A stretch of DNA of 64,000 nt from Deltaproteobacteria bacterium (GCA_029261855.1 JAJDAN010000055.1:50462-114461), one strand, 5' to 3'. Counted from the first letter of the stretch, positions 52,241-62,079 are shown. Notes: a model not told the origin generated them from the letters alone. Translations and numbers: made by a program.

Positions 52241-52939
52241 ATGAGCGCAGAGAGTTTCGAGATCCAGGGCAAGACCGTCACGCTGCCCGCCGTGGTGCGC
52301 GACGCCTCGTCGGGAAGTGTGATGTACCTCGTCGACCGGGACGCCGCACAGGCGCTGGTCCCCGACGCGTTCGAGACCGTCGAGGCCGCCCCGGGCAAGA
52401 CCCAGCTGACCCTCGTGATCGTCGACTACCGGGACAACGACCTCGGGGACTACGACGAGATCGGGATCATCTTCTTCGTGCGGCCGACCGGACGGCCCGA
52501 CGCCGAGGTGGGTAGCTTCATCTACAAGCTCCCGGTCAACCAGAGCTTCACCAGCGAGGCGGGCTGCCGGATCTGGGGCTTCCCGAAATCCGTCGAGGAG
52601 ATCGACTTCTCCTACGCGGACGACAGCGCCACCGCCAGGCTGACGATGGACGGCCAGCACGTCCTGACCCTGACGGTGCCGCGCGGGGGCGACAATTCGA
52701 CCCCGGACAGCGACGCCGTCGGCTACACGATGATCGAGGGAGTCGCCCACGAGAACGTCTTCACCCGCGGCGGCGCCGGGGAGCAGACCGTGCCGGGCGG
52801 GGACGGAGTGGTCCTCGAGCTCGGCGACCATCCCATCGCCGGGCAGCTTCGCGACCTGGGCCTCCCCGGTGCGCCGACCCTGCTGTCCGCCTGGACCGAA
52901 CACATGACGGGCAGCTTCGGCCCCAGCCGCAAGCTCTGA
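52241..52939 (+). CDS. Acetoacetate decarboxylase superfamily protein
   Basis: 232 residues. The beta-cone fold of the ADC family is suggested by VMYLVDRDAAQALVPDAFETVE (outer strands) and the catalytic-lysine motif GCRIWGFPKSVEEIDF, where WGFPK matches the Schiff-base region of acetoacetate decarboxylase. Many such proteins are uncharacterised decarboxylases, aldolases or dehydratases. ATG 52241 with GAGGAG six bases upstream. Confidence 0.88.
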   Translation: MSAESFEIQGKTVTLPAVVRDASSGSVMYLVDRDAAQALVPDAFETVEAAPGKTQLTLVIVDYRDNDLGDYDEIGIIFFVRPTGRPDAEVGSFIYKLPVNQSFTSEAGCRIWGFPKSVEEIDFSYADDSATARLTMDGQHVLTLTVPRGGDNSTPDSDAVGYTMIEGVAHENVFTRGGAGEQTVPGGDGVVLELGDHPIAGQLRDLGLPGAPTLLSAWTEHMTGSFGPSRKL

Positions 52940-52994
52940 CGCAGCGCATCCAGGCGTTCCCGAACTCTCCCGGGGGTCTCCGACCCGGGAAGTA

Positions 52995-53033
52995 TTGACA
53001 CCCCGTCTGCCAGCGTGAGACAGTGATCGCTGG
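52995..53033 (+). promoter_or_regulatory. -35-like box with overlapping dyad
   Basis: A perfect TTGACA (52995-53000) stands out in GC-rich sequence 100 bases before the pectinacetylesterase-like gene; the -10 region is weak (GACAGT at 18 bases). CCAGCG...CGCTGG (53010-53015, 53028-53033) is a dyad that could be an operator. Confidence 0.3.
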
Positions 53034-53099
53034 TGTAGGGCCCCACCTCTGGGCGCTCCTACCAGAAGCGCTCGAAGGATTGAAGGAGAGGGAGAAGCC

Positions 53100-54248
53100 A
53101 TGCGATCTTCGAAGTCCGTGCGTCTACTGCTCGTCGGCGTCCTGCTGACCTGCGTCGCCATCCTCGGCAACAAGTGCCAGGGCGGCCTCAATCTGCTCGC
53201 CTTCGCGGAGCTCCAGGAAGCGGGAGTCGACCAGTACCTCGGCGAGTTCACGCCCATCTCGTCGGAAGACGTCGGTGACGGCTGGACCAAGCACACCTTC
53301 GACACGGACGGCGGCGACGGACCGATCTGCATCGCGGGCACACCCTTCTCGGTCTTCACCCGGGCGGGCAACCCCTCGAAGCTGCTGATCTTCGAGCAGG
53401 GTGGCGGCGCCTGCTGGCAGGACTTCTACAACTGCAACGTGCTTTCCGAGGCGCAAGAGCCCCCGGCACCGCCCGTGGGCATCTGGGACTTCGGCAACCC
53501 CGACAACCCGTTCGGAGATCACTCGATCGTCTACATGCCCTATTGCGACGGGTCGGTGTTCTCAGGCGACAACGACGTCGTCGACCCCAGCTTCCCCTAC
53601 GGCCCCGTCCGCTTCCACCGCGGCCTGCGCAATCAGAGCGCCGGCATGGACGTCGCGAAGGCCACCTTCCCCGACGCGAAGCGCATCACCCTCGCGGGCT
53701 CGAGCGCCGGCGGTGTCGGCGTCGCGGGCTTCGCCCCCTTCCTGGTGCGCTTCACCTATGGGAACCGCGGCTACCTGACGGTCTACAACGACGCGGGACC
53801 CGTGACCATCAACCCGGATGCCCTCGGCGACATCGCCGCGCGGGCCGCGGACTGGGACTTCGGCAAGTTCTACCCGCCGAGCTGCACCGAGTGCAGCGAC
53901 ATGGGTGAAGCGACCGCCGCAATCCAGTGGCGACTCGACAACGACTCGACCATCCGCGAAGCGATCTACGAGACGGACGCGGATGGCACCAACCGCTTCT
54001 TCCTCGACCTGCTCGGGGACCAGCCGAAGTTCCGCCAGCTCGTGGTCGACGGACACGGCGCGATCAACGCGAACCATCCGAACCGCTACAAGCGCTTCAT
54101 CGTCGCAGGCGATACGTCCCACACGGCACTGCAGTCGGACCTGTTCTACACGCAGGACGCCAACGGTGTGCCGCTTTCCAAGTGGGCCCGGGACTTCATC
54201 CTGAATCGCAGCGACTGGGTGGACATCGTCGAGGACGCGCTGCCCTAG
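53100..54248 (+). CDS. Pectinacetylesterase-family secreted protein
   Basis: 382 residues. N-terminal signal (SVRLLLVGVLLTCVAILGNKC; Cys may be lipidated but the lipobox is poor). The serine esterase signatures of the PAE/NOTUM family are seen: FEQGGGACW (oxyanion region), VYMPYCDGSVF, nucleophile GSSAGG, His in AGDTSHTAL. Predicted to deacylate a glycan or lipid ester outside the inner membrane. A GAAGGAGAGGGAGAAG ribosome site precedes the ATG. Confidence 0.9.
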   Translation: MRSSKSVRLLLVGVLLTCVAILGNKCQGGLNLLAFAELQEAGVDQYLGEFTPISSEDVGDGWTKHTFDTDGGDGPICIAGTPFSVFTRAGNPSKLLIFEQGGGACWQDFYNCNVLSEAQEPPAPPVGIWDFGNPDNPFGDHSIVYMPYCDGSVFSGDNDVVDPSFPYGPVRFHRGLRNQSAGMDVAKATFPDAKRITLAGSSAGGVGVAGFAPFLVRFTYGNRGYLTVYNDAGPVTINPDALGDIAARAADWDFGKFYPPSCTECSDMGEATAAIQWRLDNDSTIREAIYETDADGTNRFFLDLLGDQPKFRQLVVDGHGAINANHPNRYKRFIVAGDTSHTALQSDLFYTQDANGVPLSKWARDFILNRSDWVDIVEDALP

Positions 54249-54280
54249 CCCCGCCCTGGCCCTGCCCTGGCCCTGGCCCT

Positions 54281-54327
54281 GGTCTTCGTGTGCGCAGCCG
54301 CGTCAGCGCGGCTCGCACACGAAGACC
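54281..54327. terminator. Long hairpin between convergent genes
   Basis: GGTCTTCGTGTGCGCAGCCGCG (54281-54302, given in parts of one 22-base arm) pairs with 54307-54327 with a single bulge and TCAG loop. The right arm is the last coding stretch (VFVCEPR) of the nitroreductase. It follows a run of CCCTGG units. Likely terminates both genes. Confidence 0.65.
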
Positions 54328-54776
54328 GGGATGTCCCGGGTCGTGCGCTGGCGGTACTCGGCGTACGGTGCGTAGTAGCGGTCGCACACCGGCCACAACG
54401 CCGGCTTTTCTTCGGGCGTTGCAAGCCGCGCGCGAAGCTTCATCTCCCGGCCGCGGTGCTCCACCTCGATCTCCGGGTGCGCGACGAGATTTCCGTACCA
54501 GACCGGGTTCCGAGGCGCGCCGCCCTGGGACGCCACGAGCAGAACGCCCTCCCCGTGCGGGACGTACATCAGCGGAATCGTCAAACGGCGCCCGCTCTTC
54601 GCACCCGTCATCGTTACGAAGCAAACGTCGTCGCCGCCCAGCTTGTTGAGGCCGCCGGAGAGTCGGTGCAGCATCACGTGGAGTCGCGTCGCGGTCTTGA
54701 GGACCCAGCGGGGCGGCGGTTTGCCGCTACCGCCCGGAGACGGGGGACGCTGGGGCTCGGGGCTCGTTCCGGTCAT
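54303..54776 (-). CDS. F420-dependent nitroreductase-like (DUF385) protein
   Basis: 157 residues. Deazaflavin-binding split barrel: FVTMTGAKSGRRLTIPLMYVPHGEGVLLVASQGGAPRNPVWYGNLVAHP contains the GxxSGxxR and WYxNL motifs (quoted in family order). Typically reduces quinones, nitro compounds or enones with F420H2 in the cytosol. Its presence implies the organism has F420, but no F420 synthesis gene is here. Divergent from the Baeyer-Villiger monooxygenase. Start ATG 54776 with AAGGAG upstream. Confidence 0.9.
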   Translation of the reverse strand: MTGTSPEPQRPPSPGGSGKPPPRWVLKTATRLHVMLHRLSGGLNKLGGDDVCFVTMTGAKSGRRLTIPLMYVPHGEGVLLVASQGGAPRNPVWYGNLVAHPEIEVEHRGREMKLRARLATPEEKPALWPVCDRYYAPYAEYRQRTTRDIPVFVCEPR

Positions 54777-54950
54777 GGGGGCTCCTTCCAGGAGTGCTCG
54801 GCCAGGGGTGTAGGATGAGGCCTGGCGAAGGTAGTCGGTCCCCTCGGATCCACCTCACCGGCCCTGGCCCGCCCAGAACCCCGGGGAGGGGAGTGCCGCG
54901 CTCCCGTCGAGCGGATCGTGCTACCTACGGAACCCACTCTCGGAGCACCC

Positions 54951-56447
54951 ATGAATCACTTCGACGTCGTCATCGTAGGGGCAGGCCTGTCGGGCATCGG
55001 CACCGCCTACCACCTCCAGAAGAACTGCCCCCAGAAGAGCTATGCGATCCTGGAAAGCCGGGACGCCGTCGGGGGCACCTGGGACCTGTACCGCTACCCG
55101 GGCATCCGCTCGGACAGCGACATGCACACCCTTGGCTACAGCTTCAAGCCGTGGCGTGCAGCCAAGGCCATCGCCGACGGCCCGTCGATCCTCGACTACG
55201 TGAACGAGACGGCGGACGAGAACGCCATCCGCCAGAACATCCAGTTCAACCGGCGACTGGTCGACGCATCCTGGTCGAGCGAAGACGCCCGCTGGACGCT
55301 CACCGCGGCGGCGACCGACTCTGTCCAGGAGCCCGGCGGCGCAGGCGAGGAGCCCGAAAAGGTCTCCTGCAACTTCCTCGTGATGTGCAGCGGCTACTAC
55401 AGCTACGACCAACCTCACCGGCCGACCTTCGACGGCGAGGAAGACTTCGAGGGCCCGATCTTCCATCCCCAGTTCTGGCCGGAAGACCTCGACTACGCGG
55501 GGAAGCGCATCGTGGTCATCGGCAGCGGCGCCACCGCCATGACCGTGGTCCCGGCGATCGCGAAGGACGCCGAGCACGTCACGATGCTCCAGCGCTCTCC
55601 CACCTACGTCATCTCGCGGCCGGAGAAGGACGTCATCGCGAACTTCTTGCGAAAGTTCCTCCCGGACATGCTGGCCTACAACCTCACGCGCCTGAAGAAC
55701 GTCACCCTACAGCGCCGGGTCTACGAGCGCACGCGGGTCGCTCCGCAGAAGGTCAAGGACTTCCTCATCGGTCAGGTCCGCAAGCATCTGGGCCCCGACT
55801 ACGACGTCGAGAAGCACTTCACGCCCAGCTACGACCCCTGGGATCAGCGGCTCTGCCTGATCCCCAACGCCGACCTGTTCGAGGCGATCAAGTCCGGCAA
55901 GGCGTCGGTGGTCACCGACCACATCGACTGCGTCACGAAAAAGGGGATCCGGCTGCAATCGGGAGAAGAACTCGACGCCGACATCATCGTCGTCGCGACC
56001 GGACTCACCCTGGAAGTCCTGGGCGGCGTGCGCTTCGCGGTGGACGGCGAGCCGGTCGACTTCCCGAACACCTGGACGTACAAGGGCATGATGTACTCGG
56101 ACGTGCCCAATCTCGTGCAGACCTTCGGCTACATCAACGCTTCGTGGACCCTGCGCGCCGACCTGACCGCCGAGTACACCTGCCGCGTCCTCAATCACAT
56201 GGACGCGCACGACGCGAGCCGCTGTACACCGCGCCTGCGGGAAGAGGACCAGGGGATGCCCAAGCGGCCCTGGATCCAGGACTTCTCCGCCGGCTACATG
56301 CAGCGGGTGATGCATCTGTTCCCGAAGCAAGGCGATCGCGCGCCCTGGCAGAACACCCAGAACTACGCTGCCGACAAGAAGATGATCCGCAACGCCCCGA
56401 TCGAGGACGGCGCCCTGATCTTCGACGGTCCGCCGAGAGGCCGTTGA
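54951..56447 (+). CDS. Baeyer-Villiger monooxygenase, EthA-like
   Basis: 498 residues. FAD site IVGAGLSGIGTAYHL, GGTWDLYRYPGIRSDSDM, fingerprint FEGPIFHPQFWPED (FxGxxxHxxxWP, complete), NADPH site VIGSGATAMTV. The GIRSDSDMHTLGYSFKPW segment is typical of EthA-type enzymes that oxidise ketones and thioamides. ATG 54951 with CGGAG five bases upstream. Shares a 174-base divergent gap with the F420-type nitroreductase. Confidence 0.95.
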   Translation: MNHFDVVIVGAGLSGIGTAYHLQKNCPQKSYAILESRDAVGGTWDLYRYPGIRSDSDMHTLGYSFKPWRAAKAIADGPSILDYVNETADENAIRQNIQFNRRLVDASWSSEDARWTLTAAATDSVQEPGGAGEEPEKVSCNFLVMCSGYYSYDQPHRPTFDGEEDFEGPIFHPQFWPEDLDYAGKRIVVIGSGATAMTVVPAIAKDAEHVTMLQRSPTYVISRPEKDVIANFLRKFLPDMLAYNLTRLKNVTLQRRVYERTRVAPQKVKDFLIGQVRKHLGPDYDVEKHFTPSYDPWDQRLCLIPNADLFEAIKSGKASVVTDHIDCVTKKGIRLQSGEELDADIIVVATGLTLEVLGGVRFAVDGEPVDFPNTWTYKGMMYSDVPNLVQTFGYINASWTLRADLTAEYTCRVLNHMDAHDASRCTPRLREEDQGMPKRPWIQDFSAGYMQRVMHLFPKQGDRAPWQNTQNYAADKKMIRNAPIEDGALIFDGPPRGR

Positions 56448-56515
56448 CAGCGCAGCTCTTCTCGACCTGCTCCCGTTCACCCACTCGCGCACTGCCAAAC
56501 GGAGATTCATCGTCG

Positions 56516-56968
56516 ATGCGTCAGTTGACCTGCTTGCTCGTCGCCCTCTCGCTCGTGGCTCTGTCGGGCTGTTCGAGCTTCAAGTCGTCCTCCAGCCCCT
56601 CGCGTTGGAGTGGGCAATCGAGCAAGGCATCGTCGAGCCCGTCCCGCTGGAGCAGCCAGTCGTCCGGTGGTGGCGCAGCCGAAGCCACCGACGAGACGGC
56701 CTACATGAGAGACGTGCGCGAGACCGTGGCCGCTGTGGCCGAGGGCGGCGGCGGGGGCTTCGAGGTGATGCGCCAGGTTGGACCCGTTGCCGCATCCCAC
56801 GGGATCACCGACTGGGAGGGGAACCCGGCGACCTACCGCGCAGTCGGCGCAGGCCTGGCCCAGGGCGGCCTTTCGGTGGATTCCTTCGAGCGGGTGAGCC
56901 ACGACATCGCCGCGGGCAGCGAAGTCCGCGCCAAGCTGCTCCTCGAGGGCTACTCGTCGCCCCAGTGA
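56516..56968 (+). CDS. Small lipoprotein with Ser-rich linker
   Basis: 150 residues: lipoprotein signal with lipobox LSGC (Cys19), a serine-rich spacer with two copies of SSPSRWS, then a helical C-terminal domain (YMRDVRETVAAVAEGGGGGFEVMRQVGPVAASHG, ITDWEGNPATYRAVGAGLA). Similar lipoproteins accompany DUF4105-type genes, as here; function unknown. Stop overlaps the next start as GTGA. Confidence 0.8.
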   Translation: MRQLTCLLVALSLVALSGCSSFKSSSSPSRWSGQSSKASSSPSRWSSQSSGGGAAEATDETAYMRDVRETVAAVAEGGGGGFEVMRQVGPVAASHGITDWEGNPATYRAVGAGLAQGGLSVDSFERVSHDIAAGSEVRAKLLLEGYSSPQ

Positions 56969-58908
56969 GCTTCGCCCCGAAATCGCGACCCGGATGGACC
57001 ACCCGGATTGTGACCGCGCTGACGGCAGCGCTCACCTCATTCCTGACTGCCGCGCTGACCGCGGCCCTGATCGCAGAGACAGCCCAAGCCGATCCGGCAG
57101 AGACCCGCGACCACCCCACGCTCGACTACTTCTACATCGAGGCAAACGAAGGCGGTTCGGCGGGCGGGCACGCCGCCATCGGCATCGGAGGCCACACCTA
57201 CCACTTCCAGTACGCGCCGAGCGGGTTGCTGGAGATGGCCCGCGTGCCGACGGTCGACTTCTTGGCGGAGTACGCGCTGCTTTCGAACCGCACGATCCAC
57301 GTGACGCGGGTCGAGACGGACCTCGAGACACACGACGCCATCCGGCGTGCATTCGACCGTCGCTACTGGGACCAGCGCTGGCAGCTGCGGCGCCTCGTCC
57401 GCCTCGGCCAGGGCGCCACCCGACTCGCGCGGGGAGACACCCGCCTTCCCGTGGCAGGAGCCGGGTATTTCAGAGCCAGCGTCTTCACACCCAGCAGCGG
57501 CGCCTCCGAACCCGGCAGCGGCGCGCCGGCTGTCACACGCCTGCGCCAGCGGATCGACGCTCGCTACGGACCGAACGCGCTCGCGGATCGCGCACGCTTG
57601 GCTCGCGCGGACGCCGCGCGCGCCGCTGAGAACCCGGGCCCAGAACTCTCCGAGGCGCTGTTCGACCCCTTGGCCGGGCTGACCGCCATCGAGACCCTCG
57701 CGAGAGGAAGCGGCCTCGAAGAACGCTGGCTGGTGGAAGACCCGCATCCGTCCTCGACCCTCCGCGCCGCCGACCGACCCGTTCTGGTCGCGATCCGAAA
57801 CTCACTCGAGGATCGCCTGGTCGAGTTGTTCGCTTCACCGCGCCCCGACTGGGGCACACCGTTCCTGGTCGGCTTGGCGAGGTTGCTGGCCCTCGACGAG
57901 TCCTTGTCCCGGAGCGAACTGGTCTTCCTCGACAGCTTCCCCGAGGACCCGGCCGTCGCGACCCCCCACGGCGAGAGTTGGCAGACCGTGGGCCCGGAGC
58001 TGCTCGCGCAAAGTCAGCACCGCTTCGATTCCGCCCGGGATCGCGTGTTCTCGAAGCGACGCTTTCGCGAGCTCGAGTTCGCTCGCATGGAGGCGGCCGC
58101 AAACCATCTGGCCGACCTGCGACGAGGTACCGAGAGGGGCCAGCCGATCCGGATGGCGCGCGGACGACTCGTCCCGGAACGCGCCGCTCCGGGAGTCGTC
58201 CTCGACCCGGCCCAACGCAAGGCGCTCGCCTCGTCGTTCCGACGCGCCCACGACGACCTCCTCGCGGCACTCGAAGACCGCGACGACTACCACGTGATCG
58301 ACCGCAACTGCGTATCCGCCCTCTTCGAGACCATCGACGACGCGCTGGCCCGACTGGCCGGAAGCGATTCCCCGGAAGCGGTGCGCGCCGAATCGATCCG
58401 ACGCCTGGGGGGCCAGGTGCACCCGGGCGCGTCTCTCGCCTTCATTCCCTTCGTGTCCTCGCGCCACGTTCGCGAGCAGTACCGCGTGGTCGAGACCTTC
58501 TCCGTCCTTTCCGACCGCCAGGCCCGACTCGAGCAGATGCGTCGAGACGAGTCGGGTCTGTGGGTGGGGCTGCGCGAGTCGAACGTCCTCACGTCGACCT
58601 GGTACGAACGCGGTCGCGACGACTCGCTCTTCCTCTTCTTCACCGAAGAACACATCGCGGTCCGACCCCTCTACGGCGCCTTCAACCTCGTCGTCGGTCT
58701 CTCGGCAAGCGCAGCCGGCCTGTTGTGGGCTCCCTTCGACGACGGCGAGCTGCTCGTCGACGGTCTCCGCGGCACCCTCAGCAGCATGCCCGAGCTCTTC
58801 TTCGTGAACATCCGCAAGGGATCGAGCGACTTCGTGGTGGCCGGATCCGAACGCGAAGCTCTACTCGGCGACGATGCCTTTCCATCCGTGCGCCAGGCCG
58901 TGCGCTAG
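56965..58908 (+). CDS. DUF4105-like envelope protein
   Basis: 647 residues with an N-terminal signal or anchor (VTALTAALTSFLTAALTAALIAETAQA). Two blocks suggest a permuted papain/NlpC-like site: GSAGGHAAIGIGGHTYHFQY near the N-terminus (His) and DRNCVSALFETID about 450 (Cys). A long helical middle separates them. C-terminal hydrophobic strand YGAFNLVVGLSASAAGLLWAPF. The enzymatic reading is inference. Coupled to the lipoprotein gene by a four-base overlap. Confidence 0.78.
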   Translation: MSFAPKSRPGWTTRIVTALTAALTSFLTAALTAALIAETAQADPAETRDHPTLDYFYIEANEGGSAGGHAAIGIGGHTYHFQYAPSGLLEMARVPTVDFLAEYALLSNRTIHVTRVETDLETHDAIRRAFDRRYWDQRWQLRRLVRLGQGATRLARGDTRLPVAGAGYFRASVFTPSSGASEPGSGAPAVTRLRQRIDARYGPNALADRARLARADAARAAENPGPELSEALFDPLAGLTAIETLARGSGLEERWLVEDPHPSSTLRAADRPVLVAIRNSLEDRLVELFASPRPDWGTPFLVGLARLLALDESLSRSELVFLDSFPEDPAVATPHGESWQTVGPELLAQSQHRFDSARDRVFSKRRFRELEFARMEAAANHLADLRRGTERGQPIRMARGRLVPERAAPGVVLDPAQRKALASSFRRAHDDLLAALEDRDDYHVIDRNCVSALFETIDDALARLAGSDSPEAVRAESIRRLGGQVHPGASLAFIPFVSSRHVREQYRVVETFSVLSDRQARLEQMRRDESGLWVGLRESNVLTSTWYERGRDDSLFLFFTEEHIAVRPLYGAFNLVVGLSASAAGLLWAPFDDGELLVDGLRGTLSSMPELFFVNIRKGSSDFVVAGSEREALLGDDAFPSVRQAVR

Positions 58909-58917
58909 CCTCGCGGC

Positions 58918-59535
58918 ATGAAGCTCTACACCTACTCGGGCGCCCCCAACCCCCGCCGCGTTCACATCTACCTCGCCGAAAGAGGCATCGAGGTCCCCTT
59001 CGAACAGGTGGACATCATGCAGCGTGCGAATCGCACACCCGAATTCATGAGCCAGGTGAATGCGATGGGTGGCTTGCCGGTGCTCGAGCTGGACGATGGC
59101 AGCCACATCGCCGAGTCCGTCGCGATCTGTCGCTACTTCGAAGCCCTGCACCCGGAGCCGCCGCTCTTTGGCTCGACTCCTTACGAGCAGGGCATCGTCG
59201 AGATGTGGATCCGGCGCATCGAGCTGAACTTCATGGTCCCGGTCGGGATGGTCTGGATCCACGGATCCCCCCTGACCCGGGCCGTGATGAAGAACCAGAT
59301 CGCCGCCGCCGCCGACCAGTACCGGGCCGTGGTCCAGGGCTATTTCGGGTTCCTGGATCGGCACCTCGCGGACCACGACTTCCTCACCGGGGAGACCTAC
59401 TCGGTCGCCGACATCCTCGCGCTCTGCACCCTCGACTTCGCGGCGAAGCTGAACGACCTGCCTCACTCCCCCGAACAGAAGCACCTGACCCGCTGGTACG
59501 AGAGCGTGTCTACGAGACCGAGCGCCGGCGCCTGA
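58918..59535 (+). CDS. Glutathione S-transferase
   Basis: 205 residues. Thioredoxin domain with YTYSGAPNPRRVHIYLAERGI, cis-Pro GGLPVLELDDG and ESVAICRYFE; C-terminal helical domain with N-cap YSVADILALCTLDF. Different subgroup from the copy at 18623 (NPRRV, bulky C-terminal WHG region). Nine bases after the DUF4105-like stop, possibly the same transcript. Confidence 0.92.
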   Translation: MKLYTYSGAPNPRRVHIYLAERGIEVPFEQVDIMQRANRTPEFMSQVNAMGGLPVLELDDGSHIAESVAICRYFEALHPEPPLFGSTPYEQGIVEMWIRRIELNFMVPVGMVWIHGSPLTRAVMKNQIAAAADQYRAVVQGYFGFLDRHLADHDFLTGETYSVADILALCTLDFAAKLNDLPHSPEQKHLTRWYESVSTRPSAGA

Positions 59536-59694
59536 AGCGGCAATCCTCGCGTCCCCTGCCGGCGACCATTCCGTAGGCAACCCTGCCCGTCCGACAGCCA
59601 GCGAAGGGCCCGCGTCCCGGCTCGGACCCATCGGCGACCGGCAACTTCGGGCCTGACGGGGCTGGATTCGGCCCAAGCAGGCGGTCGGCAACCC

Positions 59695-59711
59695 ACGGCA
59701 CAAAGCTTGCT
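59695..59711 (+). promoter_or_regulatory. Candidate sigma-54 promoter of glutamine synthetase
   Basis: CGGCACAAAGCTTGCT matches TGGCAC-N5-TTGCW: GG at 59697-59698 and GC at 59709-59710 are separated by exactly ten bases as required for sigma-54. The start would be near 59722, 63 bases before the glutamine synthetase ATG. No enhancer site was recognised. Confidence 0.5.
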
Positions 59712-59784
59712 GTTACTGTGTGGACTATCGACCGCCAACCCGTGCCGGCCTGCCCCAGGCCCGGACGAAGGAACCCCTGAAACC

Positions 59785-61971
59785 ATGAGTGGCAGCACCG
59801 CACGACTCCAGGCCATCAACGCCGTTACCAGCTACGCCCCCATCTCAGAGCCGCTGAACTTCTCCGAGGTCACGATGAGTGAACTCTTCGGAGCGAACGT
59901 GTTCGGCCTCTCCGTCATGAAGGACCGGCTCCCCAAGGCCGTCTACGAGTCCGTGCTCGAGACGGTCCAGTCCGGATCCTTGCTGGACCCGAGCGTCGCC
60001 GACGTCGTCGCGACCGCCATGAAGGACTGGGCGATCAGCAAGGGCGCCACCCACTACGCACATGTCTTCTACCCGCTCACCGGTTCGACCGCGGAAAAGC
60101 ACGACAGCTTCCTCTCGCCCGACGGACAGGGAGGAGCCATCGCCGAATTCGCGGGCAAGACGCTGATCCAGGGCGAGCCGGACGCTTCCAGCTTCCCGAA
60201 CGGCGGCATCCGCGCGACCTTCGAGGCCCGTGGCTACACGGCCTGGGACGTGACCAGCCCGGCGTACATCCTCGAAAACCCCAACGGCACGACCCTGTGC
60301 ATTCCCACCGCGTTCGTTTCCTGGACGGGCGAGGCCCTCGACAAGAAGACCCCGCTGCTGCGCTCCATGCAGGCCCTGAACAAGCAGGCCCAGCGCATCC
60401 TTCGTGTCTTCGGTCACGAGGAAATCGACAACGTCGTCTCGTACGCGGGTGCCGAACAGGAGTACTTCCTGATCGACCGGCACTTCTTCTTCGCGAGGCC
60501 CGACCTGATTGCGTCCGGACGCACGCTCTTCGGCGCACCCCCGCCCAAGGGCCAGGAGTTCGACGATCACTACTTCGGGGCCATTCCCGAGCGGGTGCTC
60601 GCCTTCATGCTGGAGACCGAGCGCGAGCTCTTCAAGCTGGGCATCCCGGTCAAGACGCGCCACAACGAGGTCGCGCCCGGCCAGTACGAGGTCGCGCCCG
60701 TCTTCGAGCAGGCGAACCTCGCGACGGATCACCAGCAGCTGATGATGGTGACCTTGAAGCGCGTGGCCGAGAAGTACGGCATGACCTGCCTGCTGCACGA
60801 GAAGCCGTTCGCGGGCGTCAACGGGTCCGGCAAGCACGTCAACTTCTCCCTCGGCAACGGGACCCAGGGCAACCTGCTCGACCCGGGTGACAACCCGCAC
60901 GCAAACGCGCAGTTCCTGGTGTTCTGCGCGGCCGTGATCCGCGGCGTCCACAAGTACGCGGGCCTGCTGCGCGCGGTCGTGGCGTCCGCCGGCAACGACC
61001 ACCGCCTCGGTGCGAACGAAGCGCCGCCGGCGATCCTGTCGATCTTCCTCGGCGAACAGCTCACGGACGTCTTCGAACAGATCTCGCGGGACGGAGACGC
61101 CACCAGCTCCAAGCTGAAGGGCAAGCTCACGGTCGGGGTCGACACCCTCCCCGAGCTCCCCAAGGACGCGGGCGACCGCAACCGGACCAGCCCCTTTGCC
61201 TTCACGGGCAACCGCTTCGAGTTCCGGGCGGTCGGGTCCAACCAGTCGATCGCGGGCCCGATGGTCGCCCTCAACACGATCGTCGCGGAGTCCCTCGACT
61301 TCATCGCCACCGAGCTGGAAGCCGCCGTCGCGAGTGATCCCGTCGAGCTGCACGCCGCGATCCAGAAGGTGCTGCAGGGCGTGATGTCCAAGCACGGCGC
61401 CGTGATCTTCAACGGCGACGGCTACTCGGACGCCTGGCACGCCGAGGCCGCGGAGCGCGGACTGCCGAACCTGCGCAGCACCGTCGACGCGCTGCCCACC
61501 CTCGAGAGCGACGAGGTCATCTCGCTCTTCGAGAGCTACGGCGTGCTGTCCAAGCGCGAGACGATGAGTCGACTCGAGGTCTTCCTCGAGCAGTACTGCA
61601 TGTCGGTGACCCTGGAAGCGCGGACCACGGTCGAGATGGCCCGCACCGTCGTCTTCCCGGCGGCGGTGCGATACCAGGGCGAGCTCGCCTCGACGGCGAA
61701 CAGCCTCAAGGCGCTCGGCTACGCGTTCGACGCCGACACCCTCGACAAGCTGAGCGGTCTGGTCAAGGCCCTGCAGGACGGCATTGCGGGGCTCGAAGCG
61801 GCCCTCGTCGAGCAGCCCGGGGAGACGCTGCAGGCACATGCGGAGCACTGCCGGAACGCGGTGCTGCCGGCGATGCTCACGGTCCGCGCGGCAGCAGATG
61901 GCCTCGAAGGCATCGTCGCCGACGACCTGTGGCCCCTCGCGACCTACCAGGAGATGCTGTTCATCAAGTAG
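59785..61971 (+). CDS. glnN: Type III glutamine synthetase
   Basis: 728 residues, the usual length of GSIII (about 720-730), which forms double hexamers. N-terminal GSIII block [20 protein letters not shown], strand [10 protein letters not shown] (metal ligands), [19 protein letters not shown], and [12 protein letters not shown] and [11 protein letters not shown] in the active site. It makes glutamine from glutamate, ammonia and ATP in the cytosol. ATG 59785 follows GAAGGAACC; 249-base upstream region with a plausible sigma-54 promoter. Type III enzymes are scattered across cyanobacteria, Bacteroidetes and some Proteobacteria. Confidence 0.96.
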   Translation: MSGSTARLQAINAVTSYAPISEPLNFSEVTMSELFGANVFGLSVMKDRLPKAVYESVLETVQSGSLLDPSVADVVATAMKDWAISKGATHYAHVFYPLTGSTAEKHDSFLSPDGQGGAIAEFAGKTLIQGEPDASSFPNGGIRATFEARGYTAWDVTSPAYILENPNGTTLCIPTAFVSWTGEALDKKTPLLRSMQALNKQAQRILRVFGHEEIDNVVSYAGAEQEYFLIDRHFFFARPDLIASGRTLFGAPPPKGQEFDDHYFGAIPERVLAFMLETERELFKLGIPVKTRHNEVAPGQYEVAPVFEQANLATDHQQLMMVTLKRVAEKYGMTCLLHEKPFAGVNGSGKHVNFSLGNGTQGNLLDPGDNPHANAQFLVFCAAVIRGVHKYAGLLRAVVASAGNDHRLGANEAPPAILSIFLGEQLTDVFEQISRDGDATSSKLKGKLTVGVDTLPELPKDAGDRNRTSPFAFTGNRFEFRAVGSNQSIAGPMVALNTIVAESLDFIATELEAAVASDPVELHAAIQKVLQGVMSKHGAVIFNGDGYSDAWHAEAAERGLPNLRSTVDALPTLESDEVISLFESYGVLSKRETMSRLEVFLEQYCMSVTLEARTTVEMARTVVFPAAVRYQGELASTANSLKALGYAFDADTLDKLSGLVKALQDGIAGLEAALVEQPGETLQAHAEHCRNAVLPAMLTVRAAADGLEGIVADDLWPLATYQEMLFIK

Positions 61972-62007
61972 TGAACTTCGCCCGGTGACGATCATGCGCC
62001 TGGGCTC

Positions 62008-62035
62008 CGCCGGCGTGGACCTGTCCGCGCCGGCG
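62008..62035. terminator. Hairpin after glutamine synthetase
   Basis: CGCCGGCG (62008-62015) and CGCCGGCG (62028-62035) pair, with GGAC/GTCC extending the stem inside the loop. It lies between the convergent glutamine synthetase and P450 genes. Confidence 0.5.
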
Positions 62036-62079
62036 AAGCGTGTGCTCACCGGCAAGCTCAGCGATGCGGGCGCCGGGCG

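Noticed and set aside
53100..53165. Esterase as a lipoprotein
   Set aside because: A Cys follows the signal helix, but the residues before it (GNK) do not match a lipobox, so I only call it secreted.
59845..62055. 736-codon minus-strand frame opposite glutamine synthetase
   Set aside because: Shadow of a strongly conserved gene; its translation is Asp/Val/Arg-rich without motifs.
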